A DNA stretch of 56,561 nucleotides from Candidatus Termititenax sp. (GCA_020719045.1 DYQY01000010.1:1-56561); one strand, 5' to 3'; positions 8,761-17,814 are shown, counted from the stretch's first letter. A program made the numbers and translations. Notes: generated by a model from the sequence alone, not told the origin.

Positions 8761-9638
8761 ATGAAAAAACTTGCTGCTATATTACTATTAAATTCACACT
8801 ATTAAACGCCTACACTTTAGTACTGAAAGACAATTCAACAATAAAGGGTGAATTAATTAATGTTAGTGAAACATCTACAATAATTAAAGTAGATGGCAAA
8901 GAAACAAATATCCAAAACTCAAAAATTAAAAAACGTTTTTATACTCCAGCTGAATACTTAGCAATGGAAAAGAAAAATGAATCACTTGAAAAAAAAGAAA
9001 CAACACCAATAGCCTCACCAAAAGCAGAAGAAATTTCAGGTATGCAACTTGTTAAAGAAGTAAAAATAGGTGAAACACATAACTCCTTTAGTGATGCTAA
9101 AAAGGCTTATAAAACATCAAAGTATAACTTATATATAAATTTAAATACAACTGATAAAATAACTGGAACAACAACCGCACCATCTATGCCAGGAGCTAGC
9201 GTTCAGGCAACTACTAAACAAGATATGGTGTTTGGTTTAGGAGCTGAATATAATGATTTGCTATTTGGAATTACTAGATATACCTGCGGAGCAATGCTAC
9301 AGATGGAAAGATCTTTTTCTACTTCTAAATACTCAGGCACTAATCTTTACGCTAGGATAGAACACCCATTTGATTCTAATCACCCTGATAACTACTTAGG
9401 GTTAGAATTAAACTTTTTTATTGCTGGTATCTCCAATCTTCCTTCTTATGTTACAAATACATCATTTAGACCAAAACTTGGATTTGCAATATATGAACGC
9501 AAATATTTTCAACATAACTTTATAGAAATGGGCATAAGGAGACTTCTTATTAATATGAACTATCTAACTTCTGGATCAGAACAGGATACTGAATTTGAAT
9601 CAACTGGACTATATTTCCTTGCAGGTATGTCCTTCTAA
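8761..9638 (+). pseudogene. Outer-membrane beta-barrel-like protein, frameshifted in the signal peptide
   Basis: AAGGAG lies 6-7 bp before an ATG at 8761 that begins a signal peptide (MKKLAAILLL) but runs into TAA after 14 codons. The continuing frame, without any start codon until 8964, reads LLNAYTLVLKDNSTIKGELI and on to the end, so one base change in 8785-8805 would restore a protein of about 292 residues. The mature part has a small beta-rich N-terminal domain, a Lys/Glu linker and about 170 residues of alternating strands ending in Phe (AGMSF), typical of outer-membrane barrels. The cell may instead use the internal ATG at 8964 (224 aa), which would lack an export signal. Assembly error is possible. 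Confidence 0.7.
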
Positions 9639-9669
9639 GCTAAGTCTCGCTGTAAAAGTTATTTAGCTG

Positions 9670-9675
9670 TATAAT
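9670..9675 (+). promoter_or_regulatory. -10 box of the coaC-coaB-ruvC-ruvA operon, leaderless arrangement
   Basis: A perfect TATAAT ends 6 bp before the coaC ATG (9682). No convincing -35 hexamer is seen 16-18 bp upstream and there is no Shine-Dalgarno site, so transcription probably starts at or next to the start codon. Confidence 0.6.
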
Positions 9676-9681
9676 TAGCTT

Positions 9682-10230
9682 ATGAGCAAAAAAATACTAA
9701 TAGGAATAACAGGCGGTATAGCGGCTTACAAAACTATTGAGCTAATAAGAACTCTTAGAAAAGCAGGACATCTAGTTAAGACTATCGTTACTAAACGTGG
9801 ACTAGATTTTGTAACACCACTAACCCTGAAAACAATTTCTAATGAAACCGTCTATCTAGATAATGTAGACTATTCTTCACCAGAGATTGAACATATTTCT
9901 TTGTCTCTTTGGTGTGATGTTTTCGTAATAGCTCCAGCAAGCGCAAATACTTTAGCTAAAATGGCTCATGGTATTGCAGATAACCTTCTATGTTCCTCTG
10001 TTTTATCTTTACCTGACAATACACCAATAATTGTTTGCCCAGCAATGAATACAAGAATGTGGGAGAAGCAGATTACAATTACTAATATGACAACTATTCA
10101 GAATAACTATAAGAACTTAAGTGTGGTTCCTCCTAGAGAGGGAGAGCTTGCTTGTGGTGAAACAGGCACAGGGGCAATGGCACTTAACGAAGATATAATT
10201 AAGGCTATCTACAAGGTAATTAGTGAATGA
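9682..10230 (+). CDS. coaC: Phosphopantothenoylcysteine decarboxylase (CoaC half of CoaBC)
   Basis: FMN-dependent decarboxylation of phosphopantothenoylcysteine to phosphopantetheine. The flavoprotein core is clear: GITGGIAAYKTIELIR at the N-terminus, the catalytic His in EIEHISLSLWCDVFVIAPAS, and PAMNTRMW which contacts substrate and flavin. The gene ends after 182 residues, where most bacteria continue into the CoaB synthetase; here CoaB is a separate reading frame that overlaps by 4 bp (ATGA), so the two are translationally coupled. It leads an operon with coaB, ruvC and ruvA. Confidence 0.93.
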   Translation: MSKKILIGITGGIAAYKTIELIRTLRKAGHLVKTIVTKRGLDFVTPLTLKTISNETVYLDNVDYSSPEIEHISLSLWCDVFVIAPASANTLAKMAHGIADNLLCSSVLSLPDNTPIIVCPAMNTRMWEKQITITNMTTIQNNYKNLSVVPPREGELACGETGTGAMALNEDIIKAIYKVISE

Positions 10231-10868
10231 AACAAAGGATACTTGTAACAGCAGGAAATACTTGGAGTGCTGTTGATGATGTTCGCGTAATTACAAACAT
10301 CTTTTCTGGAGAAACAGGACTAAGAATTGCAAACGAAATTGCATGCAGAGGATTCAAAGTTACTCTTATACTAGCTGATTGCAGAGTTTGTATTAAAAAG
10401 TATAAACATCAAAACCTTAAAATTATTAGAGCGATTACTTATGAGAAGTTTTATTCCCAAGTTAAAAAAGAGACAAAGAAGCGAATTTACAAAGCAATTG
10501 TTCATGCAGCTGCTATCTCTGACTTCCAGCTCGTTAAAGAAAATAAAGGCAAACTTAGCTCTGCCAAGAAATTAATACTTAAATTAATTCCTACAAAAAA
10601 GATCGTTGATAGAATCAAAAAATGGTCACCAAAATCATTTCTTATTAAATTTAAGCTTGAATCCAATAAAACAAAAAAGCAACTTTTTAATAGTGCACTG
10701 AAAAGTAAAAAGCAATCAAAGGCTGACCTAATAGTTGCCAACACACTACCCTTTCTAAAAGGACATAGTTTTTTTCTGATAAAAAACAAAAAACAATACC
10801 TACCAATAAAAAGCAAAAAGCAATTAGCTATCATACTGGCTGATATTTTTGAGGGTGAACTAGGTTGA
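10227..10868 (+). CDS. coaB: Phosphopantothenate-cysteine ligase (CoaB half), divergent
   Basis: Joins phosphopantothenate and cysteine using CTP or ATP, the step before CoaC. The fold is recognisable from VTAGNTWSAVDDVRVITNIFSGETG (here quoted in part: TAGNTWSAVDDVRVITN), equivalent to the TAGGTREPIDPVRFITN of typical enzymes, from HAAAISDFQL in place of AAVADFRP, and from the substrate-binding LIKFKLES. Several usually invariant residues differ, and the C-terminal half is unusually Lys-rich. The 213-residue length matches the isolated domain. It overlaps coaC and ruvC by 4 bp each, so coupled translation is expected. Confidence 0.85.
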   Translation: MKQRILVTAGNTWSAVDDVRVITNIFSGETGLRIANEIACRGFKVTLILADCRVCIKKYKHQNLKIIRAITYEKFYSQVKKETKKRIYKAIVHAAAISDFQLVKENKGKLSSAKKLILKLIPTKKIVDRIKKWSPKSFLIKFKLESNKTKKQLFNSALKSKKQSKADLIVANTLPFLKGHSFFLIKNKKQYLPIKSKKQLAIILADIFEGELG

Positions 10869-11362
10869 GAATACTCGGAATTGACCCAGGATATGCATTA
10901 ATCGGCTATGGAATTATTGATGTTGTTGGCAACACGTTAAAACCAGTAAAGTACGGATGCATCAAAACAGAAGCGAAGACAAACTTCTATTCAAGAATGA
11001 TAACTATTAATACAGAACTTAAAGAACTTCTAAAGGAATATTCGCCAAACTCTATGGCTATCGAAAAACTATTCTTTGCAAGAAACACCACTACTGCTCT
11101 TGATGTAGCACAAGTTCGTGGAGCAATTATACAAGAAGGGCTTAATAGTGGACTGGAGATATTCGAGTACACTCCAAACGAAGTTAAACTTGCTGTAACT
11201 GGTTACGGTAAAGCTGATAAACAACAAATCCAACAAATGATAAAGAGTTTACTGAATTTAAAAGAAGTTCCAAAACCTGATGATACAGCAGATGCATTAG
11301 CGATAGCAATATGTCATAATAACTCATATAGAATAAAAGCACTGGAGCGTAAAAATGTATAG
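10865..11362 (+). CDS. ruvC: Crossover junction endodeoxyribonuclease RuvC
   Basis: Holliday-junction resolvase that nicks symmetrically opposed strands. The four acidic catalytic residues are visible: Asp in the opening GIDPG, Glu in AIEKLFFARN, and the two Asp of KPDDTADALAIAICH. Length (165 aa) is normal. Translation begins at TTG, overlapping the coaB stop as TTGA. It overlaps ruvA by 8 bp. ruvB is not in the window, so the RuvAB helicase partner lies elsewhere. Confidence 0.95.
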   Translation: MRILGIDPGYALIGYGIIDVVGNTLKPVKYGCIKTEAKTNFYSRMITINTELKELLKEYSPNSMAIEKLFFARNTTTALDVAQVRGAIIQEGLNSGLEIFEYTPNEVKLAVTGYGKADKQQIQQMIKSLLNLKEVPKPDDTADALAIAICHNNSYRIKALERKNV

Positions 11363-11966
11363 TTTTCTTAAGGGCGAGTTAATAGAAGTCAGTGACTCAA
11401 GTTGTGTTTTAAATGTGAATAATGTTGGATATCTTGTAAATATCACTAAGAGAGAAGCAACTAGAATGCTTACACTTCAAGGACAAGAATTAACCTTGTA
11501 CGTTGAGCTAATTGTTAGAGAAGACAGCCACTCACTATTTGGCTTCACCGACAGAACAAGTAAAGAGCTTTTCAGAATACTTATACAGCTAAACGGGGTT
11601 GGTCCAAAACTTGCTCTTAGCATATTATCTGAGCTATCGCCTGAAGAACTTAGCAAAGCAGTTCTAACAAGCGATATTGTTAAATTAACCTCAATTTCTG
11701 GCATTGGAAAGAAAACAGCTGAGAGAATGGTTATTGATTTAAAAGATAAAATTAAGAACTTTAGTGTTGGGAATATTTCAATTTCAGAAAACGCTAAGCA
11801 AAATATTAATCCAATCATTGAAGAAGAATTAACTTCAGCACTTACTGCTCTTGGATATAGATCAAATGAAATTAAAAAGATGATTCAAAATATTAGAGTT
11901 GATAACATTGAAGGATTGAAAGTTGAGGAGCTAATTAAATTAGCGTTGAAAGCAACTAGCTTCTAA
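11355..11966 (+). CDS. ruvA: Holliday junction branch migration protein RuvA
   Basis: Tetrameric junction-binding subunit that loads the RuvB motor. Domain I (residues 1-65) has the OB-like start MYSFLKGELIEV; two helix-hairpin-helix motifs follow (LNGVGPKLALSILSEL and ISGIGKKTAERMVIDL); the last 50 residues form the RuvB-contacting domain III with ALTALGYRSNEI. At 203 residues it is complete. Its stop overlaps by 4 bp the stop of yqeG on the other strand, with no room for a terminator. Confidence 0.96.
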   Translation: MYSFLKGELIEVSDSSCVLNVNNVGYLVNITKREATRMLTLQGQELTLYVELIVREDSHSLFGFTDRTSKELFRILIQLNGVGPKLALSILSELSPEELSKAVLTSDIVKLTSISGIGKKTAERMVIDLKDKIKNFSVGNISISENAKQNINPIIEEELTSALTALGYRSNEIKKMIQNIRVDNIEGLKVEELIKLALKATSF

Positions 11967-12520
11967 AGCACGTTCTCAAATATTTTTAGCAGATATCTCT
12001 CTAGCCAAATGTACCCTATTCTAAAGCGACTCTCCTCAGCTCCAAGTGGATCAACATAGATAGTTCTGCAGCCAACTATGTTTCCGCCAAGAATATCCAT
12101 AAATAGCTGATCTCCAATACAGATTGTCTTACTTGCTTCAGTAAAATTTTCTTTAAATATCTTTTTATACACCCATGGAAAAGGCTTTAATGCTTTATAG
12201 ATACAATTAACCTCTAAAAAATCTACTATTCTCAATACCCTAGGTAACTTTCTGTTATTAGAAAGCAGAACAACTGTCCACTTCTTAGTTTTCAGGTCAT
12301 CAATTAGTTGTTTCATCTTCCATTCTGGAAATGAATATTTTCTTTCGACTAAGGTATTATCAATATCAATAAGTAGTGTTGTGAAACCCTTGCTTTGTAA
12401 AAAATCAAAATCAACCTCTAAAATACTTGTTTTATGGTCTTCAGGCATTAGGTAGGCTGACAATATGTCTCGAACGTTTTCTAAAATATTAATTTTATTC
12501 ATATGTGGAAATGATACCAT
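11963..12520 (-). CDS. YqeG-family HAD phosphatase
   Basis: Small HAD-superfamily phosphohydrolase of the YqeG type. Motif I is IDIDNTLV (nucleophile and acid Asp), motif II is VLLSNN, and the metal-binding acidic motif is CIGDQLFMDILGGN. The C-terminal stretch TIYVDPLGAEES is characteristic of the YqeG group. The physiological substrate of the family is not established. The longest frame starts at 12520, but an ATG six codons later (12502) is 8 bp beyond TATCAT and may be the true, leaderless start. Confidence 0.85.
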   Translation of the reverse strand: MVSFPHMNKINILENVRDILSAYLMPEDHKTSILEVDFDFLQSKGFTTLLIDIDNTLVERKYSFPEWKMKQLIDDLKTKKWTVVLLSNNRKLPRVLRIVDFLEVNCIYKALKPFPWVYKKIFKENFTEASKTICIGDQLFMDILGGNIVGCRTIYVDPLGAEESRFRIGYIWLERYLLKIFENVL

Positions 12521-12636
12521 AATTTCTTCATTGTTACTTTTGCTTGATCAAAATGAACTCAAAAAACAATGTGCTTATATTCTAAGTAGTATTCCATACG
12601 GAGCTTTTCTGCAATTAAGCGGGTGGTAAATAAAAA

Positions 12637-14610
12637 CTACAAAAATGAAAGCGGATCAATATCCACATAAAATCTTGAGACTATCTGTCTATCATAATAG
12701 ATTTCAAAAAGTTTTTTCTTAAGCAATGCTGAATCAAATTCATTTGGAAACTTAATCAATATATTCCAACGATATCTATCCTTCAATTTATAAATAGCAG
12801 CAGGAAATGGATCTGTAACTTCAATCTTGTCACTAATTTCGACTAACCGCTTAAATATATGGTTAATATCTGCTTCTGCTTGATTTTCCTTAATATTTTC
12901 TACAAACAAACGAATAATCCTAAAATATGGTGGCAAATGAAAACTTTCTCGTTGCTCTAACTCTTTTCTATAGAAATCATAATAATTCTGAGAGACTGCG
13001 TTCTTTATTGCATAGTGTTCAGGGTGAAAAGTTTGTACAAAAACTTTACCTTGCTTATGTTCTCTGCCTGCCCTACCTATAACCTGCACAAGAAGGTCAA
13101 ATGTGCGTTCATTTGAATATATGTCTGGGATAAACAAGCTTGTATCTGCATCAATTACAGCAACCATTGTCACATTAGGGAAGTGATGACCCTTAGCTAT
13201 CATTTGTGTTCCAACTAAGATATCTACTTCTTGCTCCCGTACCTCTCGTAGTGTTTCTTCTAGATAGCCAATATCAGCACTGATGTCACTATCAAGCCTT
13301 TTCACCTTGGCATAACCGAAGATATTTTTTATCTCTTTCTCAAGTGTTTGGATTCCTTTACCAACCATTCTAATATGGATAGAACCACATGCTTTGCAAC
13401 TAGCAACCATTTCCTCAGTATGACCACAATAATGGCATTTCATCTTCTTGTTCTGGTGAACTGTTAAACTAATACTACAGCTCGGACAAAGGATAATGTC
13501 GCCACAATCTTCACACCGAACAAACTTTGAAACACCTCTTTGGTTGTAAAGGACTAAAACCTGCTCTTTATTTTGAAGAGTTATCTGCATCTCTGATTGT
13601 AGTTCTCTTGATAGCATTGTTGTTTTTTTACCTATGCTTTCCTTTAAATCAATAACCCTAATAACAGGCATCCTAACTTTGTTGAACCTTGAATTTAAGT
13701 TATGAACACTATAATTCTCTTTTGCTTGAAACATAGTGGTAATAGATGGTGTAGCTGAACCCAAAACTAGCTTGGCTCCATGTAGTAGTGAGCGCTTAAA
13801 GGCAATAGCTTTAGCATTATATCTGGGCGTTTGCTCTTGCTTATATGATTGGTCCTGTTCTTCATCAATAATGATACAACCAAGATTTTTGACTGGAGAG
13901 AAAACAGCTGACCTTGTTCCAATAACAATTGAAGCAGAAGAATGAAATATTTTTGTCCATGTTTCTCGCCTCTCTTTTACTGACAAGCCTGAATGAAGTA
14001 AAAACACATTAGAATCAGCAGTTTCCGCTATTTCTTTATACAGCTGATACGATAGTCCAATTTCTGGAATCAACAAGATACAACTAAAACCATTAGCTGT
14101 GTAATGATTAAGCAAATGCGCATAAATTTGTGTTTTACCACTACCCGTTACCCCGTGGATCAAATGATAAAATTTATTGGAAGTTACTATCTCATTAAAT
14201 ATTTTATTCTGAGTTGTATTTAAAACAGTATTCTTGTTAAATGTTTTCTCAGACTCCTCAGGTGTAACAAAAAATTTCTCCATTTTCTTGGTAGTGCCTA
14301 GACCAATTGGTAAAACAGAAGGAAGTATTTTATAGAGGGGCAACACATAATAAGCTGCCATCCATTCCATTAATTCTAGTGTCTTTTCATCAAAGAAAGA
14401 ACCTTCTGCTTTAATACCGCAAATTTCCTTAATTTGATAATCTACTTGTGAAGTATTCTTATCCTTTATCTTCACTACATACCCAATACGAATTGAATTC
14501 CTCAAAGGAACTTCGACAGCTTGACCAACACTAACCCTAAGATTATCTGGTACTTTGTATGTAAGAGTTTTAAGTATTTTCTGTTGAGGAAAAATTACCT
14601 CAGCGAACAT
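12637..14610 (-). CDS. priA: Primosomal protein N' (PriA, replication restart helicase)
   Basis: Superfamily 2 helicase that reloads the replisome at collapsed forks. The 657 residues contain an N-terminal DNA-binding domain (FAEVIFPQQKILKTLTY), Walker A GVTGSGKTQIYAHLL, Walker B IIIDEEQD, and a cysteine-rich zinc module with four CxxC pairs (CEDC, CPSC, CHYC, CKAC) inserted in the helicase. VGTQMIAKGHHFPNV and VIGRAGREHKQG are later helicase motifs. It lies 5 bp after rpoZ, in the widespread gmk-rpoZ-priA order. Confidence 0.96.
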   Translation of the reverse strand: MFAEVIFPQQKILKTLTYKVPDNLRVSVGQAVEVPLRNSIRIGYVVKIKDKNTSQVDYQIKEICGIKAEGSFFDEKTLELMEWMAAYYVLPLYKILPSVLPIGLGTTKKMEKFFVTPEESEKTFNKNTVLNTTQNKIFNEIVTSNKFYHLIHGVTGSGKTQIYAHLLNHYTANGFSCILLIPEIGLSYQLYKEIAETADSNVFLLHSGLSVKERRETWTKIFHSSASIVIGTRSAVFSPVKNLGCIIIDEEQDQSYKQEQTPRYNAKAIAFKRSLLHGAKLVLGSATPSITTMFQAKENYSVHNLNSRFNKVRMPVIRVIDLKESIGKKTTMLSRELQSEMQITLQNKEQVLVLYNQRGVSKFVRCEDCGDIILCPSCSISLTVHQNKKMKCHYCGHTEEMVASCKACGSIHIRMVGKGIQTLEKEIKNIFGYAKVKRLDSDISADIGYLEETLREVREQEVDILVGTQMIAKGHHFPNVTMVAVIDADTSLFIPDIYSNERTFDLLVQVIGRAGREHKQGKVFVQTFHPEHYAIKNAVSQNYYDFYRKELEQRESFHLPPYFRIIRLFVENIKENQAEADINHIFKRLVEISDKIEVTDPFPAAIYKLKDRYRWNILIKFPNEFDSALLKKKLFEIYYDRQIVSRFYVDIDPLSFL

Positions 14611-14615
14611 TTACT

Positions 14616-15086
14616 CTATAGGTCTTCTTCTATAACTACTTCTTCTAAAGGTTCTACATCAAGATCGTCTACAAGTAGCTCGTCAGCATCTATCTGTTCG
14701 TCTATTTCGTCGTCTTCTTTTGTTTCTTCTTCCCATAGAGATATAGGCTTATCATCTTCCTCAACTGGAAGGATTCCTTCATCTTCTTCAACATCAAGCA
14801 AGTCTTCAAGACCACCATTCATGTCTTCTTTTTCTGCGCTCTTTTGTTTTTTGATTGTGGAATATAGAAGTTCTAGTGTATCTTCTTCTTCTTTTACAGG
14901 CGCTACATCAGTATGATTAATTTCAACATTTAAAATACCTTCTTCAATTTCTCTAATTGCTTCTAGTATCTCATTCTTATTTTGTTCTTCCTTTGGGAAA
15001 TAATGAATTCCCTCTTCTAATATTTCCTTTGCTCTCTTAGAAACAACATAGGATGTTAAAAATTTATCATATTTAGGCTTAATCAT
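14616..15086 (-). CDS. rpoZ: RNA polymerase omega subunit with a long acidic tail
   Basis: The first 55-60 residues match omega: IKPKYDKFLTSYVVSKRAKEIL, where omega carries its SRY...AAKRAR helix, then ILEAIREIEEGIL like the ALEEIAEGKI segment. Position between gmk and priA supports this strongly. Unusually, about 95 further residues follow, of which a large share are Asp and Glu with almost no aromatic or hydrophobic core, so the tail should be disordered and strongly negative. Typical omega subunits are 60-90 residues. The start overlaps gmk by 8 bp. The core identification is inference from short motifs plus context. Confidence 0.8.
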   Translation of the reverse strand: MIKPKYDKFLTSYVVSKRAKEILEEGIHYFPKEEQNKNEILEAIREIEEGILNVEINHTDVAPVKEEEDTLELLYSTIKKQKSAEKEDMNGGLEDLLDVEEDEGILPVEEDDKPISLWEEETKEDDEIDEQIDADELLVDDLDVEPLEEVVIEEDL

Positions 15087-15654
15087 GCAAAACTCCTTTG
15101 TACTTAAGTATCTCTTCTATCTTTGAAAATGCAGAGCTTATTGTATCATTTACTACAATATAGTCAAAACGTTTCTTTTGAGAAAGCTCCTCTTCAGCAG
15201 TTCTCATTCGAATGCTAATACTTTCCTCAGTTTCTGTTCCTCTAAACTTGAGTCTATTTATAAGTTCATCTTTAGAAGGAGCATCCAGAAATACGCTTAT
15301 TACACTAGCGTTGCTGAGCTTAGCTTTATCAATTAAATTTAAGGCACCTTTGACATCTACTTCAAATAATAAGTTAGCTGATGATGCTTTTTCAATATTT
15401 AATATATGAGTTCCATAATAGTTATCGTGTACTTTTTCCCATTCAATGAATTTGTTTGAATCAACTAATGAAAAAAAATCATCCTTACTAACAAAATAAT
15501 AATCAAGTCCTTCCTTTTCCCCATGCCTTGGTTTTCTCGTAGTATGAGATACACTTATTGGTATATGGTGCTTTTCCTTAATCATTTTAATGATTGTTCC
15601 CTTACCAACACCAGAAGGTCCTGAAATGATTATCGCGTAATTATTTGACTGCAT
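15079..15654 (-). CDS. gmk: Guanylate kinase
   Basis: Phosphorylates GMP to GDP. P-loop SGPSGVGKGT, the GMP-binding VSHTTRKPRHGEKEGLDYYF, and a lid segment SIRMRTAEEEL are present; 191 residues is standard. A TATAAT box (15662-15667) ends 7 bp before the ATG and no Shine-Dalgarno site fits, so the message probably begins at the start codon. It heads the gmk-rpoZ-priA operon and diverges from mreB. Confidence 0.96.
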   Translation of the reverse strand: MQSNNYAIIISGPSGVGKGTIIKMIKEKHHIPISVSHTTRKPRHGEKEGLDYYFVSKDDFFSLVDSNKFIEWEKVHDNYYGTHILNIEKASSANLLFEVDVKGALNLIDKAKLSNASVISVFLDAPSKDELINRLKFRGTETEESISIRMRTAEEELSQKKRFDYIVVNDTISSAFSKIEEILKYKGVLHD

Positions 15655-15661
15655 TTAAATA

Positions 15662-15667
15662 ATTATA
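15662..15667 (-). promoter_or_regulatory. -10 box of gmk, leaderless arrangement
   Basis: TATAAT on the minus strand, 7 bp before the gmk ATG at 15654. The -35 position holds only a weak match (TTCATC). Confidence 0.55.
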
Positions 15668-15717
15668 CGATAAGTGGAGGAATAGATGAATAGCGTGAAC
15701 CAGCTAACTAAAATATA

Positions 15718-15746
15718 TTGACAGAGGTTTTAAAAGAAATGATAAT
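15718..15746 (+). promoter_or_regulatory. Strong sigma70-type promoter of mreB
   Basis: Consensus TTGACA (15718-15723), a 17 bp spacer, and GATAAT (15741-15746). The predicted start leaves a leader of about 40 bases that contains the AGAGGAG ribosome binding site of mreB, in contrast to the leaderless genes nearby. Confidence 0.85.
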
Positions 15747-15794
15747 TGAACTTGGCTATTTTTGTTCAAAAATCACAACATAGAGGAGTTACTA

Positions 15795-16832
15795 ATGGGT
15801 TTAATGAATTTTTTATTTAAGAGGATATCACATGACATGGGAATCGACCTTGGAACAGCTAACACCTTAGTTTATATTAAAGGTGAAGGAATTGTTGTTA
15901 GAGAGCCATCAGTTGTAGCTATTGATTCTAAAACTGGAGCTACATTAGCAGTTGGAAACGAAGCTAAACAGATGGTTGGAAGAACTTCAGGAAATATTAT
16001 TGCTGTTAGACCACTTGAAGATGGTGTTATTTCAAATTTCGAAGTAACTGAAACAATGCTTAGATATTTTATTGAAAAAGTTCATAATAGAAGAAAATTC
16101 GTTAAACCTAGAATCATTGTTGGAGTACCATCAGGTATTACTGGCGTTGAAAAAAGAGCTGTACTTGATGCAATTATGCATGCTGGTGCTAGAGAAGCTT
16201 ACCTTATTGAAGAACCAATGGCAGCAGCTATCGGTGCAGGTCTTCCAGTATCAGAACCAACAGGAAGTATGATAGTTGATATCGGTGGCGGGACTACTGA
16301 AGTTGCAGTAACGTCACTTGGAGGTATCGTTGTTGCTAAGTCAGTAAGAGTAGCTGGTGATGAAATGGACCAAGCGATTATCGACCATTGCAGAGATAAC
16401 TATAGAATCCTTATAGGTGAAAGAACGGCTGAAGAGATCAAATTAAGGATTGGTAGCGCAGCACCTGTTGATGGTTTCGAAGAAGAATCAATTGAAATAA
16501 TCGGAAGAGACCTTGTAAACGGACTTCCAAAAAGCTTTACATTAACAACTGTTGAAGTAAGAGAAGCACTAAGCGAAACTGTAAATACTATCCTTAATGC
16601 TATCCGAGGAATTTTAGAGCAAACTCCTCCAGAACTATCGTCAGACATTATGGAAAAAGGTGTAACACTTGCTGGTGGTGGTGCTTTATTAAGAGGACTT
16701 GATAAGTTTATTGAAAGAGAAATTTATATAAAAGTTAATATTGCTGATGATCCTCTTTCCTGCGTTGCATACGGAACTGGTAAGGCACTTGAAGAGATGG
16801 ACATTCTTAAGAAAGTTCTTTTCGTAGACTAA
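15795..16832 (+). CDS. mreB: Rod shape-determining actin-like protein MreB
   Basis: Bacterial actin that organises lateral cell-wall synthesis at the membrane. The phosphate-1 motif is [13 protein letters not shown], phosphate-2 is [12 protein letters not shown], and the adenosine motif is [12 protein letters not shown]. The ATG at 15795 is chosen because AGAGGAG precedes it by 7 bp; it gives the short amphipathic membrane helix [10 protein letters not shown]. The protein would be 345 residues, the family norm. A TTG 33 bp upstream extends the frame but lacks a ribosome site. mreC and mreD are not adjacent. The presence of mreB suggests a rod-shaped cell. Confidence 0.96.
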   Translation: MGLMNFLFKRISHDMGIDLGTANTLVYIKGEGIVVREPSVVAIDSKTGATLAVGNEAKQMVGRTSGNIIAVRPLEDGVISNFEVTETMLRYFIEKVHNRRKFVKPRIIVGVPSGITGVEKRAVLDAIMHAGAREAYLIEEPMAAAIGAGLPVSEPTGSMIVDIGGGTTEVAVTSLGGIVVAKSVRVAGDEMDQAIIDHCRDNYRILIGERTAEEIKLRIGSAAPVDGFEEESIEIIGRDLVNGLPKSFTLTTVEVREALSETVNTILNAIRGILEQTPPELSSDIMEKGVTLAGGGALLRGLDKFIEREIYIKVNIADDPLSCVAYGTGKALEEMDILKKVLFVD

Positions 16833-16839
16833 CCCTCGT

Positions 16840-16964
16840 ACCTCTCCCCCTAAAGGTGGAGAACTTTTTATATAAACCTAATTGTTGTCCCCCTCTCCAA
16901 AGATTTTGGAGAGGGGGATTGCTGTATAATCGTAAGTTATCTTTGCTTGTTTAGGGGGTGAGGT
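16840..16964 (-). repeat. Dispersed hairpin element, copy C (diverged)
   Basis: Read on the minus strand it begins ACCTCACCC (16956-16964) and ends GGGAGAGGT (16840-16848), a 9 bp terminal inverted repeat with one mismatch. A central hairpin CCCCTCTCC/GGAGAGGGG matches the core of copies A and B, and AAAGATAAC recalls their internal palindrome. At 125 bp it is shorter than the other two. It overlaps the last codons and stop of the porV-like gene. Confidence 0.65.
16888..16918. terminator. Hairpin between convergent mreB and porV-like genes
   Basis: TCCCCCTCTCCAA paired with TTGGAGAGGGGGA around a 5-nt loop, a very stable GC-rich 13 bp stem that forms the centre of repeat copy C. It lies between convergent genes and could stop transcripts from both sides, although it lacks a long T run. 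Confidence 0.55.
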
Positions 16965-17814
16965 CCATACTAAAACTAAACTGATGTCTAACTCCTAAGT
17001 CAGTAAATGTTGTAGCATAATTAAAGTCTGTATTATCCATTAAAGCTAAGCCTAACCCAGCTGATAACTGGTCTCTGTTGTACCCAAGAAAACCTTTCAT
17101 CTGCTTACTAATCACATATTCTAGCCCTAAAGAAACATACATTGCACTAAATCTATTATGAGAATACATATCAATTACATAGCTAGGTATTATTTGTGAA
17201 CTTAAATATGACAACCCACCAAAAGAAAGCTTATATCCAGCATTATTATATATTTGAATAGTACTATTAAGCTTCATCCTTAACTCATTAGCTAGATGAT
17301 TAACACCAAAAGTCATAAAAAAATCATTAGAAGAAGACTTGTAAGTACTTGCTATTGTTCCAAAAGAAAAACCTACTGAAGTTGAGTAAGTTATGAGCCT
17401 AGAACTTGCAATAATAACAGCAACATCGCTTGCGCTACTTGTCCCAAGGAGAGCCGACGAAGACGAACCTCGCTCTTCTATGCCATCTATAGAAAATCTA
17501 ACCACACCGACACCAATCTTACTATAAGGATCGACAATAGATGGCTCCATAGCATAAAACAAATACATATGCGAAGAATCAAAGTAAAGTGGATTTAAAC
17601 TAAACACAAAGTTCTTTTGAGGATAACTAAAAAGATTGGCTGGATTATACATAACTGCTTCTGCGTCAGTTGCATTAACAAGGCCAGTGTTTCCAAGAGC
17701 TTGAATCCTAGCATTTGCTCCTAAATTCAAAAAATCGTACATTACATCACTTCGAATACTAGTTACAGGAAAGCTTATGGTAAATAGAAATAGAATTAAT
17801 GCTATATTTTTCAT
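16951..17814 (-). CDS. PorV/PorQ-like outer-membrane beta-barrel protein
   Basis: A signal peptide of about 22 residues precedes the hallmark of the PorV/UPF0164 group: DFLNLGANARIQALGNTG then ATDAEAVMYNPANL, followed by alternating strands typical of an outer-membrane barrel. In Bacteroidota PorV is the outer-membrane shuttle that hands C-terminal-domain cargo to the type IX attachment machinery. Its start overlaps by 4 bp the end of a subtilase gene with a type IX-like C-terminal domain, so a cargo-carrier pair is plausible. The last codons (DLTP-stop) are supplied by repeat copy C. The specific role is inference. Confidence 0.75.
   Translation of the reverse strand: MKNIALILFLFTISFPVTSIRSDVMYDFLNLGANARIQALGNTGLVNATDAEAVMYNPANLFSYPQKNFVFSLNPLYFDSSHMYLFYAMEPSIVDPYSKIGVGVVRFSIDGIEERGSSSSALLGTSSASDVAVIIASSRLITYSTSVGFSFGTIASTYKSSSNDFFMTFGVNHLANELRMKLNSTIQIYNNAGYKLSFGGLSYLSSQIIPSYVIDMYSHNRFSAMYVSLGLEYVISKQMKGFLGYNRDQLSAGLGLALMDNTDFNYATTFTDLGVRHQFSFSMDLTP

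Noticed and set aside
14521-14916. Serine-rich frame opposite priA and rpoZ
   Set aside because: The serine runs are the complement of the acidic Glu/Asp codons of the omega tail, not a real gene.
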